A stretch of 64,000 bases of DNA from Thiocystis violacea (GCF_016583575.1 NZ_NRRG01000006.1:604-64603), one strand, 5' to 3'; numbered from the stretch's first letter, positions 26,790-36,600 are shown. The notes: generated by a model from the letters alone, not told the origin. Made by a program: numbers and translations.

Positions 26790-29700
26790 AGCCGTTCAAC
26801 CTGTCCGAATGGGCGATCAACCACCGCGCCGTCGTCGTCTATCTGATGATCGTCGCGGTCGCGGCCGGCGTCGGTGCCTTCTTCAAGCTCGGCCGCGCCG
26901 AGGATCCGGCGTTCACGATTCGCACCATGGTGGTGGGGGCCGCCTGGCCGGGGGCGACGCTCCAGGACACGCTGGACCAGGTCACCGAGCGGCTGGAGCG
27001 CACGCTGCAGGAGGCCCCGCACGTGGACCGGCTGCGCAGCTTCACGCGCGCGGGCAGCACGACGATCTTCGTCGACCTCGATGGCCGCACGCCGGCGGAG
27101 GCCATCGAGGATGCCTGGTACCAGGTCCGCAAGAAGGTCGGCGACATCCGCCACACGCTGCCGCAGGGGCTGGTGGGTCCGCGCTTCGACGACGAGTTCG
27201 GCGACACCTACGGCATCATCTACGGCTTCACCGCCGACGGCTTCAGTCACCGCGAGCTGCGCGACTCCGTCGAAGACGTGCGCTCGCAACTGCTGCGGGT
27301 GCCGGACGTGGCGAAGATCGACGTCCTCGGCGCCCAGGACGAGCACTTCTACATCGAGTTCGCGATGGACGAGCTCGCCGGGCTCGGCATCGACCCGGCG
27401 GCGCTGACGGCCGCGCTGCGGGCGCAGAACGTCGTCACGCCCACCGGGGTGCTCCAGACTGGCGACGAGGCCATCTCGCTGCGGGTCTCCGGTGCCTTCC
27501 GCGACACGGCGGATCTGCTGGAGGTCAGCTTCGCCGTCGGCGGGCGCATGCTGCGGCTCGGCGACATCGCCCAAGTGCGCCGCGGCTACGCGGACCCGCC
27601 GCAATCCCTGTTCCGGGTCAACGGCCAGCCGGCCCTGGGGCTTGCCATCGCCATGCGCGAGGGCGGCGACATCCTGGCCCTGGGCGACAGGGTCAAGGCG
27701 CGGATGGCCGCCATCATCGGGGAGCTCCCCCTCGGCATCGACGTCATCCGCGTCGCCGACCAGCCGGTCACGGTGGACGAGGCCATAGCGGATTTCACGA
27801 CCTCGCTGTGGCAGGCCATCGCCATCATCCTGGCCATCGGTTTCATCGCGCTCGGCGTGCGCGCCGGCGCCGTCGTCGCGCTCACCATCCCGCTGACGCT
27901 GGCGCTGGTGTTCGCGCTGATGGACCTCGCCAACATCGACCTGCACCGCATCTCGCTCGGCGCGCTGATCATCGCGCTGGCGCTGCTGGTGGACGACGCC
28001 ATGACCACCGTCGATGCCATGACCCGGCGCCTGGCCTTGGGCGAGCCGAAGCGCGAGGCGGCCACCTATGCGTATCGCACGCTCGCGTTCGCGATGCTGA
28101 CCGGCACCCTTGTGACCATCGCCGGCTTCGTGCCCATTGGCTTTGCCCGGAGCAGCGCCGGCGAGTACACCTTCTCGATCTTCGCGGTGGTGGCGATTGC
28201 GCTGCTGGTGTCCTGGTTCGTCGCCGTGGTCTTTGCGCCGCTGCTCGGCACGGCCCTGCTGAAGGCGCCGGCGCAGGCCGCGGGCGCGGCGCCGGGCCGG
28301 GCGCTGCACCTGTACCGCGGCCTGCTGAATGGCGCCATGCGCCTGCGCTGGCTGACCCTTCTGGTCACCCTGGCGCTGTTCGTGGTGGCCATCCTCGGCG
28401 TGCGGCTGATCCCGCAGCAGTTCTTTCCGGCCTCGGACCGCGTGGACCTGCTGGTGGACCTGACGCTGCCGCAGAACGCCTCCATTCACGCCGCCGCGGC
28501 GGCGGCGGAAAGGCTGGACGCCATGCTCGCCGAGGACCCGGACCTGGACCACTGGAGCACCTACGTGGGCCAGGGCGCGATCCGCTTCTACCTGCCGCTC
28601 AATGTCCAGTTGCCGAACCCCTTCTATGCCCAGGCGGTGCTGGTCGCCAAGGACTTCGAGGGACGGCTGCGCATCGAGGAACGCCTGGAGGAGTCGTTGC
28701 CGGAGGTCTTTCCGGAGGCGGTCAGCCGGGTCTCTCCGCTGGAGCTGGGGCCGCCGGTGGGCTGGCCGGTTCAGTACCGCGTCAGTGGCCCGGACCCGGA
28801 GCGGCTGCGCGGCATCGCGCTGGAGCTGGCTGGGCTGATGGCCGAGTCGTCGCTCACCCGCCAGATCAATTTCAACTGGATGGAGACGGCACGCGAGGTG
28901 ACCATCCGCATCGACCAGGACGAGGCGCGCCGCCTCGGCCTGTCCTCGCAGGCGGTGTCGGCGGTCCTCGCCACCAACATCTCCGGGAGCACCGTGACGC
29001 AGGTGCGCGATGACATCTTCCTGGTCGACGTCATCACCCGCGAGGTCGGCGGCCAGACGCTCTCCACCTCCAGCCTGCGGACCCTGCCGGTGGCCCTTGC
29101 CGACGGCCGCACCGTTGCGCTCAACCAGATCGCCACCTTCGACTTCGGCCAGGACCTGCCGCTGATCTGGCGCCGGGACCGGGTGCCGACGCTCACGGTG
29201 CAGGCGGACACGGCCCCGGGCCTGCTGCCGGAGACCGTGGTCGACGCGCTGGCCGAGGGGGTGGCGGCGCTGGCCGGCGGTCTGCCCGTCGGCTACGACA
29301 TCGAGGTCGGCGGAACCGTCGAGGAGAGCGCCGAGTCCCGCGCCTCGGTCATGGCCGTGGTGCCCCTGATGCTGTTCCTGATGCTGACGCTGCTGATGTT
29401 CCAGTTGCGGAGCTTCCCACTGCTGGTGATGGTGCTGAGCGTGGTGCCGCTCGGCCTCATTGGGGTGGTCGGGGCGCTGCTGGTCTCCGGGCGGCCGCTC
29501 GGGTTCGTGGCGATCCTCGGCATCCTGGCGCTGATCGGCATGATCGCCAAGAACTCGGTCATCCTGATCTCCCAGATCGAGCAGGAGCGAGCCGGCGGAC
29601 GGCCGATCTGGGATGCGGTGGTGGACGCCAGCAGCTCGCGCGTGCGCCCGATCATGCTGACCGCGCTGTCCACCGTGCTCGGGCTCATCCCGATCGCGCC

Positions 29701-29836
29701 GACGGTGTTCTGGGGCCCCATGGCCTTCGCCATCATGGGCGGACTGTCGGTGGCCTCGCTGCTGACGCTGGTGGTGGTTCCGACGCTCTATGTCACCTGG
29801 GAGTCGCTCAGGGGCAGCGATCTGCGCCGTGGTTAG
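26786..29836 (+). CDS. RND-family efflux pump (AcrB-like inner-membrane transporter)
   Basis: 1,016 residues, typical HAE-RND size. It has an N-terminal helix (AINHRAVVVYLMIVAVAAGVGAFF), a periplasmic porter/docking loop, a helix bundle including the proton-relay region LGALIIALALLVDDAMTTVDAM, a second large loop from about 540, and a C-terminal bundle (FVAILGILALIGMIAKNSVILISQI and GLIPIAPTVFWGPMAFAIMGGL). It exports small molecules using the proton gradient with the upstream adaptor. The long open frame on the opposite strand is a GC-rich shadow. Confidence 0.94.
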   Translation: MKPFNLSEWAINHRAVVVYLMIVAVAAGVGAFFKLGRAEDPAFTIRTMVVGAAWPGATLQDTLDQVTERLERTLQEAPHVDRLRSFTRAGSTTIFVDLDGRTPAEAIEDAWYQVRKKVGDIRHTLPQGLVGPRFDDEFGDTYGIIYGFTADGFSHRELRDSVEDVRSQLLRVPDVAKIDVLGAQDEHFYIEFAMDELAGLGIDPAALTAALRAQNVVTPTGVLQTGDEAISLRVSGAFRDTADLLEVSFAVGGRMLRLGDIAQVRRGYADPPQSLFRVNGQPALGLAIAMREGGDILALGDRVKARMAAIIGELPLGIDVIRVADQPVTVDEAIADFTTSLWQAIAIILAIGFIALGVRAGAVVALTIPLTLALVFALMDLANIDLHRISLGALIIALALLVDDAMTTVDAMTRRLALGEPKREAATYAYRTLAFAMLTGTLVTIAGFVPIGFARSSAGEYTFSIFAVVAIALLVSWFVAVVFAPLLGTALLKAPAQAAGAAPGRALHLYRGLLNGAMRLRWLTLLVTLALFVVAILGVRLIPQQFFPASDRVDLLVDLTLPQNASIHAAAAAAERLDAMLAEDPDLDHWSTYVGQGAIRFYLPLNVQLPNPFYAQAVLVAKDFEGRLRIEERLEESLPEVFPEAVSRVSPLELGPPVGWPVQYRVSGPDPERLRGIALELAGLMAESSLTRQINFNWMETAREVTIRIDQDEARRLGLSSQAVSAVLATNISGSTVTQVRDDIFLVDVITREVGGQTLSTSSLRTLPVALADGRTVALNQIATFDFGQDLPLIWRRDRVPTLTVQADTAPGLLPETVVDALAEGVAALAGGLPVGYDIEVGGTVEESAESRASVMAVVPLMLFLMLTLLMFQLRSFPLLVMVLSVVPLGLIGVVGALLVSGRPLGFVAILGILALIGMIAKNSVILISQIEQERAGGRPIWDAVVDASSSRVRPIMLTALSTVLGLIPIAPTVFWGPMAFAIMGGLSVASLLTLVVVPTLYVTWESLRGSDLRRG

Positions 29837-29876
29837 GCAACTCCCGACAAAAACCATTCCATGAATCTCACCCAAT

Positions 29877-29990
29877 AAAATGGACAGGATTAACAAGATT
29901 TTGCAGGATTTACAGGATTTTTTTCAGAAACATCCGGCCTGACATGAATCCTGTCAATCCTGAGAAATCCTGTTAATCCTGTCTCAATGT
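29877..29990. repeat. ACAGGATT-type intergenic repeat with dyad symmetry
   Basis: The left part has GACAGGATTAACAAG, GCAGGATTTACAGGATT and a T-run; the right part has AATCCTGTCAATCCTG and AAATCCTGTTAATCCTGTC. GACAGGATTAACA is the reverse complement of TGTTAATCCTGTC, so the two halves can pair. It lies just after the RND pump and may act as its terminator region. The remaining sequence up to the gene at 30577 holds site C (30281) and nothing else supported. Confidence 0.65.
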
Positions 29991-30280
29991 CAGACAGGCC
30001 GCTCGGCCGTTTCGGAGCTTCGCGCTTCGGACGATATCAGGTGGCTCAGACAGCCTTCCGAGCCGAACCTAACGTGAATTGGCATGGTATTTCGCGGGCG
30101 TTGCCTTAGTCACCGATTGTCGCCTGAGGGCCGATAACGCCGGAAGCATCGCGCACAGGCACACTTGCCGATCCTCCAGATGGATGGATGGCCGCCGTTG
30201 GGTGCTCCCAATCGGCGTCCTGCCGGAATCCCTCTGGGCCGTGTTCTGTCCTCCCGCCCCGTCGCTCATGCGCCCGCGCG

Positions 30281-30326
30281 TTTAACCAATGTGCAATAGC
30301 CGGCCAACTTTCCACCGAACTATCCT
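30281..30326 (+). promoter_or_regulatory. Predicted activator site plus -10 for the alkyl-sulfatase/outer-membrane operon (site C)
   Basis: TTTAACCAATGTGCAA (30281-30296) has TGT in place of GGT. It is followed by TAGCCGGCCAAC, as in site B, and after 24 bases by TATCCT (30321-30326). It is the only site with 24 rather than 23 bases. The predicted leader to the GTG at 30577 is about 245 bases. Confidence 0.68.
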
Positions 30327-30576
30327 GCGCCTGCTTCAATGCCGTGGCGAGAGCGTCCGCGAACATCCAGCGCCGCCGCCGAATATCCGCCAGAACATTG
30401 GCTTGTATCGAGCGTTCGCGAACGATTCGTGTCAAGTAGGCTGGGGTGAGGAACGAACCCCAGCATGGCGGCTTGCTGGGTTCGCTCCCGCTCACCCCAG
30501 GCACATCAGTTGTGGTCGCACCCCGCTTGCGCCGCATCCGCTTGGGTTAGGCATGATCATTTTGGAGGCGTAGGTC

Positions 30577-31323
30577 GTGACGTTACAGGCTAAGGTCTTC
30601 GCAGCGAGTCTGACGGCACTCCTCGCCGCTCCCGTGGCGGCGCAGAACAGTGGTTGGAGCTTTGCGCTCTCGCCATACCTCTGGGCGCCGGGGATCACCT
30701 CTTCGGTCGATACGGTCTGGGGAAGCGTCGAGGTCGACAAGAGCACGAGCGATGTCCTTTCCAGCCTGGATCTCGCCTTCATGGGGGCATTGGAGGCGCG
30801 CAACGGCCGCTGGGGCCTGATCGCGGACCTCTTCTACGCCAACCTCTCCGAGAGTCGTGCCACGCCACTCGGTCTGCTCTTTAGCCGCGCACGCATGGAG
30901 GTCGAGGCGAAGGCGATGAGCGCCTATGTCGCCTACCGTGTCGCGGACAACGAGCGGGCGGCCATCGACCTGATGGCGGGCTTGCGCCTCAGCGCCATCG
31001 ATCTCGATCTCACGCTCTCCCCCGGGCGGCTTCCCCGCCAAAGCCTCGGTGTAAGCGAAACCTGGGTCGACCCGGTGATCGGTGCACGCGCCCGTGTGGC
31101 GCTCGACGACAAGTGGTTCGCGACCGTCTTCGGCGATGTCGGTGGCGCGGGCGGCGATTCCGATCTGACCTGGCAACTGTTCGCGAGCCTCGGCTACCAG
31201 TTCGACCCGCGCTGGTCGGTGCAAGGCGGCTGGCGCTATTTCTCGGCCGAGAAGGAGATCGATGGCCGGGATGTCAAGACCGACTTCAACGGCCCCTTGC
31301 TTGGTTTCACGGTGCGTTTCTGA
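30577..31323 (+). CDS. Outer-membrane beta-barrel protein
   Basis: 248 residues from GTG 30577 with GGAGG nine bases upstream. A signal peptide (MTLQAKVFAASLTALLAAPVAAQ) is followed by alternating amphipathic strands with many aromatic residues (WSFALSPYLWAPGI, WGLIADLFYANLS, WQLFASLGYQFD, WSVQGGWRYFS) and a C-terminal GFTVRF ending in Phe, the usual barrel-assembly signal. About ten to twelve strands are plausible. The exact family is not recognised. It is first in the operon behind site C. Confidence 0.78.
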   Translation: MTLQAKVFAASLTALLAAPVAAQNSGWSFALSPYLWAPGITSSVDTVWGSVEVDKSTSDVLSSLDLAFMGALEARNGRWGLIADLFYANLSESRATPLGLLFSRARMEVEAKAMSAYVAYRVADNERAAIDLMAGLRLSAIDLDLTLSPGRLPRQSLGVSETWVDPVIGARARVALDDKWFATVFGDVGGAGGDSDLTWQLFASLGYQFDPRWSVQGGWRYFSAEKEIDGRDVKTDFNGPLLGFTVRF

Positions 31324-31439
31324 TGCGCCCCTTACCGCGACCACACCCTGCTCCTGTCCCCAACGTCGGCTCCGTGACGCCTGCTCAAGGCGCATTCGCC
31401 CAACCAGTTTCAACGAATATTCCTACCGGGGTAACGCCA

Positions 31440-33836
31440 ATGGCCGCTCGACTCCCAGTCATGCTCACCGCCCTCGCCGCCGCCGCAACAGCGGGGCTTG
31501 CCGTCGGCGCCGAATCGCCGACCGACGTCGGCCAAGGGCACACCTTCACCCTCGAGCGCGGCGAGCATCTCTCCGGCCTCTGCACCCAGATCCGCCAGGC
31601 CGGGGTCGCTGTCACGGCTCCCGAGTGCGTCAGACAAATCCTCTTCGCCAACCGGGACTGGTTCAATCGGCACTTCGGCTATGTCTGGAAGAACGCCCAG
31701 TCCGTGAGCCTGGATTCCGCCGTTCGGCTCTGGTCGGAGATCCCCTACGTCTTGCCAGCGGCGCTGGTCACGGCAAATCCGGTACAGACCGCACAGACCG
31801 AGCCCGCGCGGGATGCCCAGCCACCCCAGACAGTGGCGAACGTCTCCACCGCTGGCCATTTCGATCCGCAAGGCAAGGCGCCTTCTGAGTTCACGATCGA
31901 GCTGCGCAAGGGTCTCAAGGCCACGCTTCCATTCGAGGACCAGCGCGACTTCGAGGAGGCGAAGAAGGGCTTCATCGCCGAGCCGCCCTACACGCGGATC
32001 ATGGCCGATGCCGGCCACGTGGCCTGGGACATGGGCAGTTACGAGTGGCTGCTGAAGGGCCAGGACTTCGACTCCATCAACCCCTCGCTGCAGCGCCAGG
32101 CCGTTCTCAACATGGCCTACGGACTGTACGAGGTCTTGCCGGGGCACATCTACCAGGTGCGCGGCTACGACCTGGCCAACATCAGCTTCATCAAGGGCGA
32201 CACCGGCTGGATCATCTTCGATCCGGCGACCGCCAAGGAGACGGCCCGGGCCGCACTCGACTTCATCAACGAGAAGCTCGGCAAGCGGCCGGTCGTGGGC
32301 GTGGTGTACTCGCACTCGCACGTGGATCACTTCGGCGGCGTGCGCGGCGTCGTGGACGAGGCCGACGTCGCGAGCGGCAAGGTGATGGTGATCGCCCCGT
32401 CTAATTTCATGGACGCGGCGATCTCGGAGAACGTCTTCGCCGGCAACGCGATGTCGCGCCGCACGCAGTGGCAGTATGCCGTGCTGCTGCAGCGCAACCC
32501 GTTCGGCCATGTCGACCAGGCGATCGGCAAGAACGTGGCGAACGGCAATACCGGGCTGATCGCGCCCAATCGCCTCATCAGCAAGGACTTCGAGGAGATC
32601 ACGCTCGACGGGGTGAAGATGGTGTTCCAGAACGCGCCGGACACCGAGGCGCCGGTCGAGATGAACACCTACTTCCCCCAGCTCAAGGCGTTCTGGGGCT
32701 CCGAGATCATCACCGGAACCATCCACAACATCTACACGATTCGCGGCGCGTCCGTGCGCAATGCGATCAACTGGTCGAAGGAGATCAACGAGGCGCTCTA
32801 CAAGTTCGGCCAGGAGGCCGAGGTCATGTTCGCCTCGCACAGCTGGCCGCGCTGGGGCAACGACCGTATCCAGGAGGTCCTGCGTGCACAGCGCGACGCC
32901 TACGCCAACCTCAACAATCAGACGCTGCACTACGCCAACCAGGGCGTGACGATCAACGAGATCCAGAACGTCTACGAGGTGCCGAAGAGCCTGCGGCAGA
33001 ACTGGGCCGCGCGCAGCTACCACGGCGACGTGCAGAACAACGCGCGCGGCGTGATCAACCGCTTCCTCGGGCACTACGACGGCAATCCAACCAACCTGAT
33101 CCCGCTGTCGCCCGCCGACTCGGCCCCGCTCTACGTGGAGATGATGGGCGGCGCCGAGAAAATCCTCGCGCGCGCCCGGCAGCTCGATGACGAGGGGGCC
33201 TATCTCTACGCCACCGAGATCCTCAACAAGCTGGTGTTCGCCGAGCCGCACAACCAGGCCGCACGGCGCCTGCTGGCCGACACCTTCGAGCAGCTCGGCT
33301 ACCAGGCGGAGAGCACCAGCGTGCGCAACAGCTTCCTGCAGGGCGCCTACGAGCTGCGCAACGGCCTGCCGGGCGGCGTCCCGCCCCGCTCCACCGGCCC
33401 GGACGTGGTCCGCGCCATGTCCACCGAGCAGTGGCTCGACTTCGTCGCCATCAGCATGGACCCGAGGAAGGCCGACGGGCTCAAGTTCACCATCAACCTC
33501 GTGACGCCGGACAACGGCGAGCAATACGCCGTCGAAATGAGCAACGCGACGCTCACCACCATCGCGGGATTCCAGGCTAAGAAACCGGACCTCAGCATCA
33601 CCGTGAACCGTGCCGACCTCAACGGGGTGATGATGGGACAGGCGTCGTTCGACGACCTGATCAAGGCCGGCAAGGCGACATTCGACGGCGACCGCACGGG
33701 CTTCGACCAGCTGCGCTCGATCCTCGTGCCGTTCACGCCGGATTTCGAGATCCTGCCCGGCACGGCGCCCAAACAGCACGCCACCCCACCGAAGCCGTTC
33801 GAGGTGCTCCAGCAGATCGATCTCGAGCACGACTGA
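31440..33836 (+). CDS. Alkyl/aryl sulfatase, metallo-beta-lactamase fold, with unusual N-terminal extension
   Basis: 798 residues from ATG 31440. A signal peptide (AAARL-type start, cleavage near AVGA) is followed by about 110 residues not typical of the family (GHTFTLERGEHLSGL, then FANRDWFNRHFGYVWKNAQS). From about residue 140 it matches SdsA1/BDS1-type sulfatases: metal motif SHSHVDHFGG (about residue 290), ENVFAGNAMSRR, EMNTYFPQLKAFWGSEI, ASHSWPRWGN, a dimerisation domain, and a C-terminal SCP2-like domain (VRAMSTEQWLDFVAISMDP onward). SdsA1 releases sulfate from alkyl sulfates such as SDS in the periplasm. It lies between outer-membrane protein genes. Confidence 0.9.
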   Translation: MAARLPVMLTALAAAATAGLAVGAESPTDVGQGHTFTLERGEHLSGLCTQIRQAGVAVTAPECVRQILFANRDWFNRHFGYVWKNAQSVSLDSAVRLWSEIPYVLPAALVTANPVQTAQTEPARDAQPPQTVANVSTAGHFDPQGKAPSEFTIELRKGLKATLPFEDQRDFEEAKKGFIAEPPYTRIMADAGHVAWDMGSYEWLLKGQDFDSINPSLQRQAVLNMAYGLYEVLPGHIYQVRGYDLANISFIKGDTGWIIFDPATAKETARAALDFINEKLGKRPVVGVVYSHSHVDHFGGVRGVVDEADVASGKVMVIAPSNFMDAAISENVFAGNAMSRRTQWQYAVLLQRNPFGHVDQAIGKNVANGNTGLIAPNRLISKDFEEITLDGVKMVFQNAPDTEAPVEMNTYFPQLKAFWGSEIITGTIHNIYTIRGASVRNAINWSKEINEALYKFGQEAEVMFASHSWPRWGNDRIQEVLRAQRDAYANLNNQTLHYANQGVTINEIQNVYEVPKSLRQNWAARSYHGDVQNNARGVINRFLGHYDGNPTNLIPLSPADSAPLYVEMMGGAEKILARARQLDDEGAYLYATEILNKLVFAEPHNQAARRLLADTFEQLGYQAESTSVRNSFLQGAYELRNGLPGGVPPRSTGPDVVRAMSTEQWLDFVAISMDPRKADGLKFTINLVTPDNGEQYAVEMSNATLTTIAGFQAKKPDLSITVNRADLNGVMMGQASFDDLIKAGKATFDGDRTGFDQLRSILVPFTPDFEILPGTAPKQHATPPKPFEVLQQIDLEHD

Positions 33837-34013
33837 TCGGCGATCGATTCCAGGCACGCAGGCCGGCACACCAGTGCCGGCGGACCGCTTGAAGGCCACT
33901 TGGCGCCGCCGATCGCCGAGTCGGTGGCCACGGCGGACCCGCTGCATGGCTGTGCCCCGATTTCGGGTCGCGCCCAGGCGCCATGATCAAACCCTCGGCG
34001 TGGAGTGAGTCGC

Positions 34014-34832
34014 ATGTCGACGTTCAAGCTACCAAGAGTCTCAATGGCCGTCTTGACGGCCGCGGGCATGGCCTGTCCCGGACTCGCGCTGGCGGAGCAA
34101 AGCGAGGAGGCACTGGCGATGCAGCTCGCCAACCCGGTGGCCGCGCTGATCAGCATCCCCTTCCAGTTCAACTACAACCAGGGTCTCGGTCCGCTCGACG
34201 ATGGCGAGCAGTGGCAGCTGAACATCCAGCCGGTGATTCCCTTTACGCTGAATTCGGACTGGAACCTGATCTCGCGGACCATCGTGCCACTGGTCTACCA
34301 GAACGATCTCTTTCCCGGCGCCGGCAGCCAGTCGGGCGTCGGCGACGTCCTGCAAAGCCTCTTTTTCTCACCCGCCGCACCGACGGCGGGGGGCTGGATC
34401 TGGGGCGCGGGGCCGGTCCTGCTGCTGCCGACGGGCGGCGACGACCTGCTGACCGCCGACCAGTGGGCGGCCGGTCCGACGGCGGTGGCACTGCGCCAGC
34501 GGGGGCCCTGGACCCTGGGAGGGCTGACGAACCACCTGTGGTCCTTCGCGGGGGACGACGACCGAGCCGACATCAACCGGACCTTCCTGCAACCCTTCCT
34601 CTCGTACACGACACCCACAGCCTGGACCTATACGCTTCAGAGCGAGAGCTTCTACGACTGGGATGCCCATGAGTGGCTGATACCGATCCGCGGTGTGGTT
34701 TCGAAGGTGGTGCGAATCGGCAAGCTGCCGGTGAGCATCGCAGGCGGCGTTCACTACTGGGTCGAGAGCCCGGACGCTGGTCCCGAAGGCTGGGGCGCGC
34801 GGGTCACCTTCACTTTGCTGCTCCCGCGGTAA
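34014..34832 (+). CDS. Outer-membrane beta-barrel protein, often annotated as transporter/neuromedin U-like
   Basis: 272 residues from ATG 34014 (GGAG ten bases before; a GTG at 34005 is in frame). A signal peptide ends LALA. The mature start EEALAMQLANPVAALISIPF then FNYNQGLGP is characteristic of a bacterial family labelled neuromedin U by old similarity, related to phenol-degradation MetA-type porins. Strand-rich segments with WGAGPVLLLPTGGDDLL and a C-terminal VTFTLLLPR support a barrel. It is probably involved in uptake of hydrophobic or sulfated compounds, an inference from the neighbouring sulfatase. Confidence 0.75.
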   Translation: MSTFKLPRVSMAVLTAAGMACPGLALAEQSEEALAMQLANPVAALISIPFQFNYNQGLGPLDDGEQWQLNIQPVIPFTLNSDWNLISRTIVPLVYQNDLFPGAGSQSGVGDVLQSLFFSPAAPTAGGWIWGAGPVLLLPTGGDDLLTADQWAAGPTAVALRQRGPWTLGGLTNHLWSFAGDDDRADINRTFLQPFLSYTTPTAWTYTLQSESFYDWDAHEWLIPIRGVVSKVVRIGKLPVSIAGGVHYWVESPDAGPEGWGARVTFTLLLPR

Positions 34833-34914
34833 AGCCCGGTAGCGGCCCATCGCCACGCCAAGAAGCCGGTTACTGATCGACTGGAGCACATCAGTCATGT
34901 TCTGGAGCCAAGAG

Positions 34915-35748
34915 ATGACAGACTCGATTACATCAAGACGATCCTTACGGCTCGTGGCCGCACTACTTGGCGCCCTCGGCGTGATACCTCCGGGCGTCCA
35001 AGCCGAGGACCTCATGATCCCCTTGGATCTGCCGCAGCTCAACTTCTTCGGGGGCGGCGTGGGCGCCTATCCCGACTACTTTGGATCGAAGGATCAAGAT
35101 ATCGGCGTCGCTCCGTTCGGGCGGCTCTCGCTGGGCGGCTCACGCTTCGTTCGTCTCCTTGGAAACGAGATCCGAGTCAACCTGCTCGACAACCGCAACT
35201 GGCAGTTGGGTCCGGCGGCGCTTTGGCGCTTCAGCCGCGAGGATGTGGAGAACCCCGTCGTCAACAAGGTTCACGAGATCGACGATGCCTTGAGCCTCGG
35301 TCTCTTCGGTGGCTATATCTGGCGGGATCCCCAGGAGATGCGCAGGCAGGCGGGAGTGGGTGCCTGGGCCCTCGGGGATGCCACCGATGTCTACAACGGT
35401 TGGACGGCCGGGCTCAATGCCTACGCGATGCAGCCCGTCGCGCGGATGGTGACCCTGGCGGCCGGTACCGCCTTCACGTACGGCAGCGACAACTACACGA
35501 ACGAGTACTTCGGGGTGACGCAAGCCGATTCACTCTCTAGCGGTCTGCCGATCCATGTGCCTGGGGGCGGGGTGCGTGACGTGCGAGGGTGGGCCACGGC
35601 GGTGCTTTCATTGAGTCTGCACTGGCATCTGGGCGTCGGCATCATGTACTCGCGCATCCTGGGCGACGCCGCGGACAGCCCGCTCGTCGCGCTGGAGGGC
35701 TCCAAGAATCAGTGGATCTATGGGGTCGGTGCTCTCTACGCCTGGTAG
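34915..35748 (+). CDS. MipA/OmpV-family outer-membrane protein
   Basis: 277 residues from ATG 34915 (GGAG seven bases before); ATG 34897 is an alternative. The signal ends VQAED. The OmpV signature FFGGGVGAYPDYFGSKDQDIGVAPFGRL is followed by strand-rich sequence and a terminal GVGALYAW with a C-terminal aromatic. Family members are outer-membrane barrels, some scaffolding peptidoglycan enzymes (MipA). About 60 bases from its middle (35255-35320) reappear at 41224-41290, see the relic there. It is probably the last coupled gene of the site C group before a 150-base gap. Confidence 0.85.
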   Translation: MTDSITSRRSLRLVAALLGALGVIPPGVQAEDLMIPLDLPQLNFFGGGVGAYPDYFGSKDQDIGVAPFGRLSLGGSRFVRLLGNEIRVNLLDNRNWQLGPAALWRFSREDVENPVVNKVHEIDDALSLGLFGGYIWRDPQEMRRQAGVGAWALGDATDVYNGWTAGLNAYAMQPVARMVTLAAGTAFTYGSDNYTNEYFGVTQADSLSSGLPIHVPGGGVRDVRGWATAVLSLSLHWHLGVGIMYSRILGDAADSPLVALEGSKNQWIYGVGALYAW

Positions 35749-35901
35749 GTGACGGGGCGTTCAGGAGTCGCTTGATAGAGGCTTGCTTCCCAAAGAGATG
35801 CGGCTCGACCACCTTCCTGATCCTTGTCCGTCAGAAACCAAACCGCCAGCCCTCCCGCTGGCTCCCAACCCAATCAATCCTCCACAGGACTCCTAATAGA
35901 C

Positions 35902-36300
35902 ATGAATCGAATCATCCAACATCCAGCCGCCCTCGCTGCCCTTCTGGCGTTGGCCGTGCAACCGATGACGTCCCAGGCCCTCGATGAAAGCGATTTCAAC
36001 TTCGACACCACCGAGGATCTGCTCCAGGTCTGCGGAGCAACCGGCGACAGTCCCGCCGCGCTCGAGGCCCTGCTCGCCTGCCGGGCGTTCATCGAGGCCA
36101 GCGTCCAGTACCATGACGTGGTGAGCGACAGGAAGCGAGTGAAGCGGCTGATCTGCTACAAGGTGAACGACACGATAGAGGATGGCCGACAGGCGTTCCT
36201 CACCTGGGGGGCCGAGAACAAGGGCAATCAGACGCTGATGAACGAGATGCCGGTGGTCGGCGTGGTCCGGGCACTGGCCAAAGCCAGATCCTGCAAGTAA
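35902..36300 (+). CDS. Rap1a/Tai-like small periplasmic protein
   Basis: 132 residues from ATG 35902. A signal peptide ends SQALDES. The mature domain has LLQVCGATGDSPAALEALLACRAFIEA, ICYKV and a final KARSC: four cysteines with the spacing of Rap1a-type domains, known as immunity proteins against Rhs/Ssp type VI effectors but also found as housekeeping periplasmic proteins. No type VI effector is nearby, so an immunity role is only possible. It is followed by a small glycine-rich lipoprotein 17 bases later. Confidence 0.65.
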   Translation: MNRIIQHPAALAALLALAVQPMTSQALDESDFNFDTTEDLLQVCGATGDSPAALEALLACRAFIEASVQYHDVVSDRKRVKRLICYKVNDTIEDGRQAFLTWGAENKGNQTLMNEMPVVGVVRALAKARSCK

Positions 36301-36317
36301 TCATCGGAGGTCATCCC

Positions 36318-36548
36318 ATGAAGTCCATATCCATCCTCGTCCTGGCGGCCACGATGGCGGCCGTCCTCCCTGGCTGCGGGAGCACCCCCCGGGCCAGCGT
36401 TGCCAGCGGCACCGCGATGGGCGCCGCCACCGGTGCCGTTGTCGGCTCCTTCAGCGGCAACGCCGGGCGCGGCGCGTTGCTCGGAGCAGGCGTCGGCGCG
36501 CTCGGCGGTGTGCTCGCCGATGAGCATCGCCGCGGCAGCTTCCAGTAG
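36318..36548 (+). CDS. Small glycine-zipper lipoprotein
   Basis: 76 residues. A lipoprotein signal with lipobox VLPGC is followed by a glycine-zipper stretch (GTAMGAATGAVVGSFSGNAG and GALLGAGVGALGGVLA) typical of small outer-membrane lipoproteins (YMGG/SlyB-like). A purine-rich GGAGG lies upstream. It is the final gene before a convergent terminator. Confidence 0.8.
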   Translation: MKSISILVLAATMAAVLPGCGSTPRASVASGTAMGAATGAVVGSFSGNAGRGALLGAGVGALGGVLADEHRRGSFQ

Positions 36549-36569
36549 TCCAGCCTCCGGCCGGAGAGT

Positions 36570-36600
36570 GGGGAAGCGCCGACCCGATCGGCGTTTCCCC
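36570..36600. terminator. Bidirectional hairpin between convergent genes
   Basis: GGGGAAGCGCCGA (36570-36582) pairs with TCGGCGTTTCCCC (36588-36600) with one G-U pair and a 5-base loop. It lies between the glycine-zipper gene and the Na/Pi cotransporter gene, which end toward each other. The T-run is short, so termination strength is uncertain. Confidence 0.7.

Noticed and set aside
26657-29896. Long (1,079-codon) open frame on the minus strand opposite the RND pump
   Set aside because: Composition is His/Arg/Gln/Gly-rich shadow of a GC-rich gene on the other strand; the plus-strand frame has clear RND features.
30106-30537. 143-codon minus-strand frame between the RND pump and the outer-membrane gene
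   Set aside because: Low-complexity residue mix, no domain, and it runs across site C; treated as non-coding.
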